The translations under genes were made by a program, and so were the position numbers. DNA of 64,000 nt, from NCBI GenBank assembly GCA_036245525.1, contig BTPG01000004.1:49985323-50049322 (forward strand), read 5' to 3'. Shown here piece by piece: positions 60,201 through 62,891 of this stretch. Each line of letters begins with the position of its first letter. Position 1 is the stretch's first letter. This stretch comes from Semisulcospira habei (Eukaryota > Mollusca > Gastropoda > Semisulcospiridae). The notes beneath the pieces were generated by a model. The model saw nothing but the letters and a program-made list of their open reading frames with translations. It did no database searches and was not told the DNA's origin.

Positions 60201-62574
60201 CTAAGGGAAGGTGACCCCGACAGAAAACCCCTGGTCCTCCTAGTAAGGGGGTTGGGCGTGGGGGGAGCTTCCCCACCCTGCAAAAAAGGAAATAGCTACA
60301 AAAACGCCGACGAAAAGACTAACAGTAATTCCTTTCCTGGAGGAGGAAGGTTCTTCTACCAGAAGACTTACCACCTGGAGTAGAATCGAAGGAGAAGCAC
60401 AGGACAGGAGTTGCTGGAGGTCTCTCGTCGACGGCCTATACCCGGGTAGGGGTGACAGGCGTAAGTAAGTAAGTAAGTGGCCATGGATGATGGGGTTTAG
60501 TTAGTCCGTGGACCGTTTTCAGTCATTTCAGTTTTTCACACTGTCACCCATGCATTCTCTTGGTATTTACCCTTTGCGTGTCCCCCCACCTGGGTCTGCC
60601 CTGGGGGACTTGGGTGGGGTTAACTACTTCTTAGTTCCCAGGGTGGGTTTTCCCTCTATTCTGGGGCATGTGTTTCTGTCTACCCTTTGTCCATTCACCT
60701 GTATTTTCCTTTATTAAACTCTCCGTGCCTGATATTGGATGTGTGTTGCTAAATGGTCTTAGGTTTATTTAGCGTATTAGACCGGCTGGCGACATACATT
60801 CAATATTCTGTGGGGTTTTTTTTTTTTCACAAGCAGTGCAGGCACGTCTTGAGAAAGTCTTGTTGCTGTCAGGATGTTAAACAATGTACCACGAACCCTT
60901 TATGTGCCTGTAGCAGCTTTAGCCGCGATGATTCCTACAGGAATCGTCGCAACTAAAACCGCTACCGACATGCAAAGGGTTAAAGGGCATTTTGTGCATT
61001 TGGTAGATTTGCATACCACTGATTTATCTCGCCCCAACAGAAGAAGGGGGGTATGAGTTGCGGTTGCGGAATCAGTGACAGTTGTTTGCATCTCCTTTCA
61101 GGAGACACAGCAAACCTTGGGCAACTCGCAAGTGTACACCCACCCAGAGGGCATCTCATACAGCCAGCCGGAGATCCGTCAGACCAACCTGCAGCCTGTG
61201 TATGTCGAGGAGGGGAACTATGTTAATGCTGCTGCCATCCGCAGCTACAATCACAACATCTATGCCAATGTCTTCAATGATGGACACAGCTACTATGCCC
61301 TTCGTGGTGGTGTGGGAGCCGGGGGGGAAAGAGGAACAAACCTGGCTGTTCACACCACGTACAGTTCTCCCGAGCTCAACGTTCCGCCCCAACAAGCAGA
61401 CTTTCCATCCGTGACGACAGGCGAGACTTTGATGACAACAGAATCACTGGCATATCATTTCCGACCCCCTCCGCCGTATCCCCGCACCAGCAGCAGCACT
61501 CCTGACCTGGCCATTCAGGCGATGGGGGTGCCGCAAGTGAACGACCAGCCTGACTTGGTGTCCTCCCAACCTGCGTTGTCTGCAGGGAGTCTGGGTGTGG
61601 GGGTAAGGCATGCGCATTCTGATCACAGCATGGAGAGTGTGCCTGAACAGGCACACTCTCCACGCTGTGATCAGAGTGTGCCTGAAGTTTCTGTCGCATC
61701 AGCAGCGTCGCAAAAAGTCACGGTGACTGCAGACAGTAACCTGCTTCAGCCTGTCAACCTGCCCCTGGCACACTTACAGGTTGTTGATGCTACAGGTGAC
61801 CAAGATGACACATCAAGCGAACACTCCTACGCTACGTTCCATGCCAAAGAGTCTGATGAAAGTTCAGACGACATGCACAGAGAAGTGCGTCGTGACATCA
61901 AGTCTCAGATTCAGATTCGGATGCTCGGTCCAAAAGAAGCCCCTCCGCAGTCCAAGACCAAAGAAGTGGCCACTTTGAGGGAGAGTTTTCGCCGCATGAT
62001 GATCGCTAGGTCGGGATCAATGAGAGGGTCGCGAAGAAGTATGCGTGAAACAGTGGACGGCAAGTCTGCAGGCGACCCTGTGAATCTCACCACTGTGTCG
62101 GAGCAATCTCTGGACATCTCCGCCACTTCACATCACTCCATCCCTACCTCCAGCATTGGCATGAGTATGACTCCAGATGTCCTTGTCCACACTGCAATCC
62201 CTGTTCCCGAGAATGACGCTCCCGATATGCAGGAAATCCTGGAAAAACTAGGTGACCCTCCACCCTACCCTGGTCCCAAACCTCCCACAATGTGCCACCC
62301 TTCTGACCACTCCCCGGCGATCAGTCCAAGAGACAATCTCTCACAAATCGTGCCACCGCCCACCAGCTTCACATCCCCCATGCTGGTGCGAACATTAGAG
62401 CGAGCCATCAGCAGCGCCAGTGAAGAGCGGCAGAAGGAGGACATGGCTGAGTCAGACAGTGAGGTGGGGGGTGATGTGACAAAGACAGACGAGGGGGACA
62501 CAGGAGGAGAGGGTGAGGAGGGAAACCAGGGGGACCCGGCTGTGGAGTCTGGCAGTGACTCAGAGTCAGAAAAG
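24105..62574 (+). CDS. PTPN14: Pez orthologue (PTPN14/PTPN21 family), FERM domain and linker; phosphatase domain beyond window
   Basis: In vertebrates and flies Pez is a non-receptor tyrosine phosphatase at cell junctions. It binds YAP/Yorkie and Kibra and restrains Hippo-pathway growth signalling. Thirteen coding exons with matching GT/AG borders and phases join to 954 codons. FERM domain (residues ~15-313): [15 protein letters not shown] in F1, [18 protein letters not shown] and AEFGDHEQE in F2, [13 protein letters not shown] and [17 protein letters not shown] in F3. Linker: [13 protein letters not shown] (363-463), YSQPEIRQ and two PPPY motifs at residues 586-589 and 849-852, matching the WW-binding motifs of PTPN14. 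The gene cannot be assigned to PTPN14 rather than PTPN21, since that split is vertebrate. The catalytic domain and stop lie right of 64000. Introns carry most of the window's hairpin elements, a DIRS element and an RTE copy. Confidence 0.93.
24534..24743. mobile_element. P2 hairpin element (TTAA-flanked), copy 1
   Basis: TTAACCCATTCATACTGAGG at the left, ATGATAAGGGTTAA at the right. Central hairpin CAAGGGTAGTG...CACTACCCTTG with a GCGCCAAGC core. The first copy met from the left. Confidence 0.75.
25260..25385. repeat. Minisatellite, left half (unit about 38 bp)
   Basis: Degenerate units around ACAATGCATCCACA and TGATACACTG. The right half continues at 32146-32215, so the element at 25386-32145 was inserted into it. 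Confidence 0.55.
27342..28414 (-). pseudogene. RTE reverse transcriptase domain, frameshifted
   Basis: RT motifs in three overlapping frames: [13 protein letters not shown] and [14 protein letters not shown] (28414-28130), [13 protein letters not shown] (28057-27791), then the catalytic [15 protein letters not shown] (27968-27342). Frames change near 28130, 27960-27820 and 27360. Confidence 0.85.
28913..29851 (-). pseudogene. RTE endonuclease domain
   Basis: 312 codons of AP-endonuclease-like protein: [52 protein letters not shown] and the C-terminal [10 protein letters not shown], all standard APE motifs of non-LTR elements. Open over its length, but the downstream RT frame is shifted, so it belongs to a dead element. 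Database entries named craniofacial development protein 2 often reflect this kind of sequence. Confidence 0.85.
30209..30757 (-). repeat. Extra RTE 5' end joined to the main copy
   Basis: About 549 bp repeating the leader and first ~70 codons ([20 protein letters not shown] to [10 protein letters not shown]), nearly identical to 29660-30208. It ends where the inner 5' terminus starts. Confidence 0.85.
32146..32215. repeat. Minisatellite, right half
   Basis: CTACAATGCATCAACAC and TGACACACTG-type units continue the repeat interrupted at 25385. Confidence 0.5.
32216..32931. other. Pez intron 2, right end
   Basis: AT-rich. CAGCCACCAGTACTCT and AGAGTACTGGCAGCTT at 32811-32842 form a P4-type hairpin. 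Nothing else seen. Confidence 0.4.
32932..33113 (+). CDS. PTPN14: Pez exon 3: FERM F1/F2
   Basis: Acceptor TTCACTTTCAG. Encodes residues 59-119 ([20 protein letters not shown], then [12 protein letters not shown]). Ends with two bases of the Arg codon; donor GTGAGA. The intron before it is 8.6 kb and holds the satellite element and the RTE copy. Confidence 0.93.
33955..34296. mobile_element. 342-bp palindrome (hairpin element)
   Basis: Arms of about 160 bp: TTAGTTCAAGATGCTGGCAG on the left, CTGCCAGCATCTTGAACTAA on the right, with centre near 34124 (CAAGCGCGGAACACGCTC). Partial, older relatives of one arm lie at 33238-33340 and 33890-33955. Confidence 0.85.
34376..34434. repeat. P3 hairpin (CATGAG type)
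   Basis: AAGGCATAGATCCTCATCAG pairs with CTGATAAAGGTCTATGCCTC around CCCCTG/CAGGGG. Confidence 0.7.
34514..34732. mobile_element. P2 hairpin element, copy 2
   Basis: TTAACTCCTTACATCCTGAG to AGGATAAAAAGGGTTAA. Hairpin GGTGGTGCCAGAATAGCTTG with its complement. It ends 57 bases before exon 4. Confidence 0.85.
34790..34887 (+). CDS. PTPN14: Pez exon 4: FERM F2
   Basis: Acceptor TTTTGTTCAG. Encodes [18 protein letters not shown] and [10 protein letters not shown] (residues 119-152), as in the F2 lobe of Pez proteins. Donor GTTTGT, phase 1. Confidence 0.92.
34962..35172. mobile_element. P2 hairpin element, copy 3
   Basis: TTAACCCATTACATCCTAAG to GAATGAAAAGGTTAA. Core GGCGCTGCAGGCGCC. Confidence 0.85.
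35429..35652. mobile_element. P2 hairpin element, copy 4, reversed
   Basis: Opposite orientation: TTAACCCTTTTCAACCTGAT first, CAGGATGTAATGGGTTAA last. Confidence 0.85.
35700..35930. repeat. Old relative of the 23.5-kb palindrome
   Basis: Outer parts resemble the ends of the 23478-23764 palindrome (GAAAAGGACAA / TTGTCCTTTCTAAGCG, ACAACACAATT / AATTGTGTTGT), with a diverged centre. Confidence 0.5.
36047..36260. mobile_element. P2 hairpin element, copy 5 (founder of the 133-bp array)
   Basis: TTAACTCCTTACGCCCTGAG to GCATTATGGGTTAA. Hairpin GTTGGTGTCAGAATAGCTTG with core GGCGCCTGCAGGCGCC. Its right arm is repeated in tandem downstream. Confidence 0.85.
36193..37137. repeat. 133-bp tandem array, seven units and a partial
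   Basis: Units start at GACACCAACC (36193, 36326, 36459, 36592, 36725; GACGCCAACC at 36858 and 36991; partial at 37124). Each holds the right arm of P2 copy 5 plus its flank (GAAACTGTATCGACCATGGC...AGATATTCAT). Units differ at only a few bases. Short open frames repeat with it and are not genes. Confidence 0.97.
37235..37300. repeat. P3 hairpin (CATGAG type)
   Basis: CAAGAGGTCTAGGTCCTCCT pairs with CATGAGGATATGTGCCTCTT. Confidence 0.6.
37401..37856. repeat. 231-bp direct duplication
   Basis: ACATTGAAGGGGTGAAAGGG occurs at 37401 and again at 37632. The copies stay alike through GTGTACATATGTATG, a G-tract and AAATGCTATAACAAAGTG. Confidence 0.9.
37872..37972. repeat. C-tract and G-tract pair
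   Basis: C-rich 37872-37902 and a G-run 37953-37971; these can pair or confuse assembly. Confidence 0.8.
38157..38227 (+). CDS. PTPN14: Pez exon 5: FERM F2
   Basis: Acceptor TTTTTTACAG. Encodes [16 protein letters not shown] to LLPK (residues 152-175). Donor GTAATG, phase 0. Confidence 0.92.
38455..38645. mobile_element. P2-like hairpin element, copy 6
   Basis: TTAAATCCCAGATTTGG to GGCTAAATAGTTTAA. Hairpin AAGGGTAGTGCCAGATGATC. It belongs to a sub-type (CAGGAGATGGAT, CCAGATGAGCTTGG) shared with copies 7, 9, 12, 14 and 17. Confidence 0.75.
39024..39182 (+). CDS. PTPN14: Pez exon 6: FERM F2/F3
   Basis: Acceptor TTCTCATCAG. 53 codons with [20 protein letters not shown] and [16 protein letters not shown] (residues 176-228). 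Donor GTTAGA, phase 0. Confidence 0.93.
39371..39430. repeat. P3 hairpin (CATGAG type)
   Basis: GAGGTTTATATCCTCATGAA pairs with CCATGAGGATCTGTATCTCT. Confidence 0.6.
39485..39688. mobile_element. P2-like hairpin element, copy 7
   Basis: TTAACCCCCATGGGCACAT to GGGCTAAATGGGTTAA. Hairpin CAAGGGTAGTGCCAGATGAG. Confidence 0.8.
39794..39882 (+). CDS. PTPN14: Pez exon 7: FERM F3
   Basis: Acceptor TTATCTTGCAG. Encodes [20 protein letters not shown] and QPTVYY (residues 229-258). Donor GTACTA, phase 2. The DIRS element begins about 220 bases downstream. Confidence 0.92.
39957..40040. mobile_element. P1 hairpin element
   Basis: TTAACCCTTTGTGTGTCG to ACGCAGGGTTAA. Stem GGTTTTAGTC / GACTAAAACC. Confidence 0.8.
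40101..40294. repeat. DIRS left inverted terminal repeat
   Basis: CATTTGTTTTTTCAAAATAC, then ACCGATGGCATTACTATCTG, through GGGGAGGAGACACC to GACCTCGTCAGTTTCAC. The right counterpart is at 46047-46260. Confidence 0.85.
40590..40754 (+). pseudogene. DIRS Gag N-terminal Cys-rich segment
   Basis: 55 codons starting [20 protein letters not shown], then CLPCSGC and CDGC (zinc-binding pattern), ending at TAA 40752-40754. Downstream, out of frame, is a Ser/Arg/Pro-rich region. Confidence 0.65.
40860..41760. repeat. GC-rich imperfect repeats in DIRS Gag region
   Basis: Repeating blocks of about 180 bp with CCCGCTCCGCCTTTCCTGAG-like inverted pairs (CCGCTC...GAGCGGG) and C-tracts (41248, 41405, 41563, 41717). 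They read as Ser/Arg/Pro-rich protein in parts. Several frames are open by composition only. Confidence 0.6.
42563..43075 (+). pseudogene. DIRS Gag C-terminal part
   Basis: 170 codons with [20 protein letters not shown] and [20 protein letters not shown], resembling DIRS/Pao-type Gag, ending in an Arg/Pro-rich tail. Preceded in another frame by a block with [12 protein letters not shown] (42340-42640), so a frameshift lies near 42560. Confidence 0.6.
43200..43905 (+). pseudogene. DIRS reverse transcriptase, broken
   Basis: RT motifs in changing frames: SPAFYSRLF and [12 protein letters not shown] near 43360-43420, [17 protein letters not shown] near 43545-43590, then catalytic NYLDDLLLR at 43739-43765 and [12 protein letters not shown] 26-bp tandem duplication at 43429-43480 breaks the frame. 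Confidence 0.75.
43890..44634 (+). pseudogene. DIRS RT end and RNase H, broken
   Basis: [20 protein letters not shown] begins a stretch leading to [18 protein letters not shown] (first RNase H Asp). After a frameshift near 44280 comes [31 protein letters not shown] and [18 protein letters not shown] to a stop at 44634. Confidence 0.75.
44640..45809 (+). pseudogene. DIRS linker and tyrosine recombinase, broken
   Basis: [20 protein letters not shown] (typical DIRS RNase H/YR linker) leads to a YR N-terminal part [19 protein letters not shown], a core piece [17 protein letters not shown] (first catalytic Arg region) and the C-terminal [15 protein letters not shown] with [16 protein letters not shown] (catalytic H-x2-R and Tyr). 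The pieces are in three frames. Confidence 0.75.
45912..46007. repeat. DIRS internal complementary region
   Basis: 45912-45954 is the reverse complement of the left extremity (40101-40143). 45955-46007 is the reverse complement of the right extremity (to 46260). They abut at 45954/45955, as expected for a DIRS circle-junction template. Confidence 0.85.
46047..46260. repeat. DIRS right inverted terminal repeat
   Basis: GTGAAACTGACGAGGTCGCC to CAGATAGTAATGCCATCGG, then a T/A-rich end, the complement of 40101-40294 except for the last ~40 bases, which differ. Confidence 0.85.
46411..46500. mobile_element. P1 hairpin element
   Basis: TTAACCCTTTGGCTATTGG to CGACACTCAAAGGGTT; right TTAA mutated. 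Stem CAGTTTTAGTC / GACTAAAACTG. Confidence 0.85.
46641..47625. mobile_element. Element with 78-bp array and GGCCCCGC end motif
   Basis: Seven units of 78 bp (about 46655-47180) each carry CTAAAGGCCCCGCTACA and GATTCCCGATCAG. The right end (47565-47625) reads GGCTTCAAAATCAGGG then GTGTGGCGGGGCCTTTA, the inverse of the array motif. This looks like a TIR element whose one end has been multiplied. It sits in the centre of a P4-type hairpin (CAGCCACCAGTACTG at 46627, ACTGGTGGTTGCATGCAC at 47618). Between the array and the right end is unique sequence (47190-47460). Confidence 0.6.
47675..47756 (+). CDS. PTPN14: Pez exon 8: FERM F3
   Basis: Acceptor TGGTCTGCAG. Encodes [20 protein letters not shown] to QFQM (residues 258-285). 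Donor GTGAGT. It lies only 50 bases right of the 78-bp-array element. Confidence 0.92.
47877..48109. mobile_element. P2 hairpin element, copy 8
   Basis: TTAACCCATTACATCCAGAG to GATGGAAAGGGTTAA. The right side has TGATTTCAAGCAATAGTGTA duplicated. Confidence 0.85.
48536..48696. mobile_element. P2-like hairpin element, copy 9 (short sub-type)
   Basis: TTAACCCTTTTAGTTCCGGG to GGGGCTAAAAGGGTTAA. Shares its right TTAA with copy 10. Confidence 0.85.
48693..48896. mobile_element. P2 hairpin element, copy 10
   Basis: TTAACCCATTGCATCCAGAG to GGATGAAAAGGGTTAA. Near-perfect hairpin around GGCGCCTGAGGCGCC. Confidence 0.88.
49197..49279 (+). CDS. PTPN14: Pez exon 9: end of FERM domain
   Basis: Acceptor TTGACTGACAG. 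Encodes [20 protein letters not shown] then KSNRGNL (residues 286-313), the F3 C-terminal helix. Donor GTTTGA, phase 2. Confidence 0.93.
49419..49480. repeat. P3 hairpin (CATGAG type)
   Basis: GGAGGCATAGATCCTCATGA pairs with CTCATAAGGACTGGTACCTC. Confidence 0.65.
49849..49923. mobile_element. P1 hairpin element, short
   Basis: TTAACCCTATGGTTGTCAGC to GACAGCCAACAGGTTAA. Confidence 0.8.
50396..50480. repeat. Direct repeat of P4 hairpin half
   Basis: AACACTTACAGTACTGGTGA occurs twice in tandem (unit about 32 bases). This is the right half of the P4 hairpin family. Confidence 0.75.
50796..50887. mobile_element. P1 hairpin element, best-preserved copy
   Basis: 92 bp from TTAACCCTTTGGGTGTTGG to GACACCCAAAGGGTTAA. 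Pairs almost perfectly around GATTCCTGCAGGAATC. Confidence 0.92.
51487..51702. mobile_element. P2 hairpin element, copy 11, reversed
   Basis: TTAACCCTTTTCATCCAGAT to CCAGGATGTAATGGGTTAA. T-rich insertion at 51650-51672. Confidence 0.85.
52024..52223. mobile_element. P2-like hairpin element, copy 12
   Basis: CTACAGCAGGAGATGGATTG to GGTTAAATGGGTTAA. Hairpin CAAGGGCAGTGCCAGATGAG with core GGCGCCTATAGGCGCC. The left TTAA is lost. Confidence 0.75.
52366..52416 (+). CDS. PTPN14: Pez exon 10: linker microexon
   Basis: Acceptor CTCTTGCAG. 51 bases encoding [17 protein letters not shown], in phase with exons 9 and 11. Donor GTAAGC. Identified by phase and splice sites; the sequence itself is weakly conserved. 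Confidence 0.8.
52447..52471. repeat. TG microsatellite
   Basis: About 12 TG units, 30 bases after Pez exon 10. Confidence 0.95.
52608..52687. mobile_element. P1 hairpin element
   Basis: TTAACCTTTGGCTGTCGGTA to GACAGCCAAAGGGTTAA; inner stem diverged. Confidence 0.8.
53170..53402. repeat. C-rich low-complexity blocks
   Basis: CCACCCC repeats at 53190-53230 and CCCTCCC repeats at 53341-53398. Frames here are compositional only. Confidence 0.8.
53405..53470. repeat. P5 hairpin (GGGCCCGC type)
   Basis: GTCTGCGGGCCCACAACTGC pairs loosely with GCAGTGGGCCCGCGCACAGC. Relatives lie at 50487-50545 and 59805-59895. Confidence 0.5.
53597..53681. mobile_element. P1 hairpin element, degenerate
   Basis: GTCTGGGGCTGTCAGTGCTT pairs with AAGTGCTGCTAACAGCCAAA around AATTACTGCAAGGAATTATT. 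Confidence 0.6.
54699..54911. mobile_element. P2 hairpin element, copy 13
   Basis: TTAACCCATTACATCCTGAG to AGGATAAAAAGGGTTAA. It ends 108 bases before Pez exon 11. Confidence 0.88.
55019..55067 (+). CDS. PTPN14: Pez exon 11: linker microexon
   Basis: Acceptor TTTTGCAG. 49 bases encoding [17 protein letters not shown] with the codon split to exon 10. Donor GTACGT. Supported by exact phase fit. Confidence 0.75.
55136..55198. repeat. P3 hairpin (CATGAG type), well preserved
   Basis: AGAGGCATAGATCCTCATGA pairs with TCATGTGGATATGTGCCTCT around GCCCCTGCAGTTGTGGGGGC. Confidence 0.8.
55522..55736. mobile_element. P2-like hairpin element, copy 14
   Basis: TTAACCCATTTAGCCCCGAG to GGGCTAAAAAGGTTTAA. 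Followed directly by a partial copy (55736-55830) of the same hairpin. Confidence 0.82.
56036..56100. repeat. P3 hairpin (CATGAG type), degenerate
   Basis: AAGATGGTATAGATCATTAT pairs loosely with CATGAGCATCTATGCCACTT. Confidence 0.5.
56168..56372. mobile_element. P2 hairpin element, copy 15
   Basis: GTTACATCCTGAGGCC to GGATGAAACGGGTTAA; left TTAA lost. Hairpin GGGCAGTGCCAGAATAGCTT. Confidence 0.82.
56490..56538 (+). CDS. PTPN14: Pez exon 12: linker microexon
   Basis: Acceptor is a T-run then CAG. 49 bases encoding [16 protein letters not shown], phase 0 to 1. Donor GTGAGC. The phase joins exon 13 as GAG (Glu). Confidence 0.75.
56595..56664. mobile_element. P1 hairpin element, internally shortened
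   Basis: GTAACCCTTTGCGTGTTGG to CAACACGCAAAGGGTTAA. The right inner stem is missing. Confidence 0.8.
56803..57050 (+). mobile_element. tRNA-derived SINE
   Basis: The head has an A-box-like TGGTGCAGTGG (56807) and a B box GGTTCGAGACC (56850) at tRNA spacing, but no cloverleaf fit. It is followed by a C/T-rich body. The 3' limit near AATAAAAGTGATCAAAATTT is uncertain. A different family from the CAATCA-tailed SINE. Confidence 0.65.
57203..57247. repeat. TTA microsatellite
   Basis: About 14 TTA units. Confidence 0.95.
57778..57850. repeat. C-rich low-complexity block
   Basis: CTCCCCC/CACCCCC repeats in the Pez intron; no gene. Confidence 0.8.
57925..58005. mobile_element. P1 hairpin element, degenerate
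   Basis: TTAACCCTTTGGCTATCAGC to GGGCTACCGACAGAAAAAGG. Confidence 0.6.
58028..58090. repeat. P3 hairpin (CATGAG type)
   Basis: AGAGGGATAGATTTTCATGA pairs with TCATGAGAATCTGTGTCTCC. Confidence 0.65.
58181..58390. mobile_element. P2 hairpin element, copy 16
   Basis: CCATTGCATCATGAGGTTGA to GGATGAAAAGGGTTAA. Left TTAA changed. Hairpin CAAGGGTAGTGCCAGAATTG. Confidence 0.82.
58964..59265 (+). CDS. PTPN14: Pez exon 13: linker with conserved YRPSPDY block
   Basis: Acceptor GTCAATTTCAG. Encodes residues 363-463 with a CAG-coded Gln run ([10 protein letters not shown]) and [20 protein letters not shown], the best conserved piece of the Pez linker. Donor GTAGGG. A P2 hairpin element starts 26 bases after the donor. 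Confidence 0.92.
59291..59544. mobile_element. P2-like hairpin element, copy 17, next to exon 13
   Basis: TTAACCCATTTAACCACAAC to GGGATTAAATAGGTTAA. Hairpin CAAGGGTGGTGCCAGATTAG. Confidence 0.8.
59805..59895. repeat. P5 hairpin (GGGCCCGC type)
   Basis: GCAAACGTCTTCGGACCCAC at the left, GGGCCAGAAGACCTTTGTGT at the right, inner TGCAGTGGGCCCGCACACAG / TGTGCGGGCCCATTGCAGCC. Confidence 0.7.
60014..60080. repeat. P3-like hairpin, degenerate
   Basis: CAAGAAGCATACATTCTGAT pairs loosely with CTGAGAATTTATGTCTCTTG. The RTE derivative sits just to its right. Confidence 0.5.
60091..60477 (+). mobile_element. Internally deleted RTE copy 6 (5' leader joined to 3' end)
   Basis: 387 bp between repeats TGGCCATGGAT (60080-60090, 60478-60488). 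It starts with the RTE 5' end CCTCGCGCTGGGACC and runs about 280 bases of leader to CTACCAGAAGACTT. It then jumps to ACCACCTGGAGTAGAATCG and ends in the GTAAG tail, so it contains both termini but almost no coding sequence. Confidence 0.88.
60588..60880 (+). mobile_element. SINE copy (CAATCA-tailed family), diverged
   Basis: CCACCTGGGTCTGCCCTGGG to GCAGGCACGTCTTGAGAAAG and TGTTAAACAATGTACCA. Several gaps relative to 9525-9908. Confidence 0.75.
60893..60983. mobile_element. P1 hairpin element
   Basis: GAACCCTTTATGTGCCTGTA to CGACATGCAAAGGGTTAA, centre GATTCCTACAGGAATC. It sits at the tail of the SINE copy. Confidence 0.85.
61102..62574 (+). CDS. PTPN14: Pez exon 14: large linker exon with two PPxY motifs
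   Basis: Acceptor TCTCCTTTCAG. 491 codons, open throughout, donor GTAGGC. Early blocks YSQPEIRQ and YSSPELN, then [19 protein letters not shown] (PPPY at 61468-61479), later [11 protein letters not shown] (PPPY at 62257-62268), then an acidic end ([15 protein letters not shown]...SESEK). An inverted repeat lies at 61618-61675 within the coding sequence. Ends in phase 0 for the exons leading to the phosphatase domain. Confidence 0.93.
61618..61675. repeat. Palindrome inside Pez coding exon 14
   Basis: Arms 61618-61645 and 61648-61675 (28 bases, one mismatch at 61630/61663) around the centre CCTGAACAGG. Left arm TCTGATCACAGCATGGAGAG; right arm ends CGCTGTGATCAGA. It codes for [20 protein letters not shown]. 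Confidence 0.9.
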
Positions 62575-62615
62575 GTAGGCTGTTTTCTCTAGGTTTATGA
62601 TACTTAACAAAAGAT

Positions 62616-62708
62616 AGTAAACCCTTTGGGTGTTGGTAGCGGTTTTAGTTGCGATGATTCCTGTTGGAATCGTTGTGACTAGGACTGCTACAGACATTCA
62701 AAGGGTTA
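62616..62708. mobile_element. P1 hairpin element
   Basis: GTAAACCCTTTGGGTGTTGG to AGACATTCAAAGGGTTAA, 42 bases after Pez exon 14. Confidence 0.88.
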
Positions 62709-62891
62709 AAGGCCTGTGAGTTTGGACATTGTGGATCAGCCCATGTTTTGTTGGTTGATTTTGCAAATATCTAGATCTCACTAATGTTGCAAGATCTAAC
62801 TAATAATGGACAGGGCTGCAGTATTTGTGTGTTTGTGTTTACCTTACTGCTAAGGGATCTTAAGAGACAGGTGCCCTTTCAAGAGTAGTCT

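Noticed and set aside
59942..60283. 113-codon minus-strand frame
   Set aside because: It runs through the RTE leader and matches the same shadow frame at 30015-30248; noncoding.
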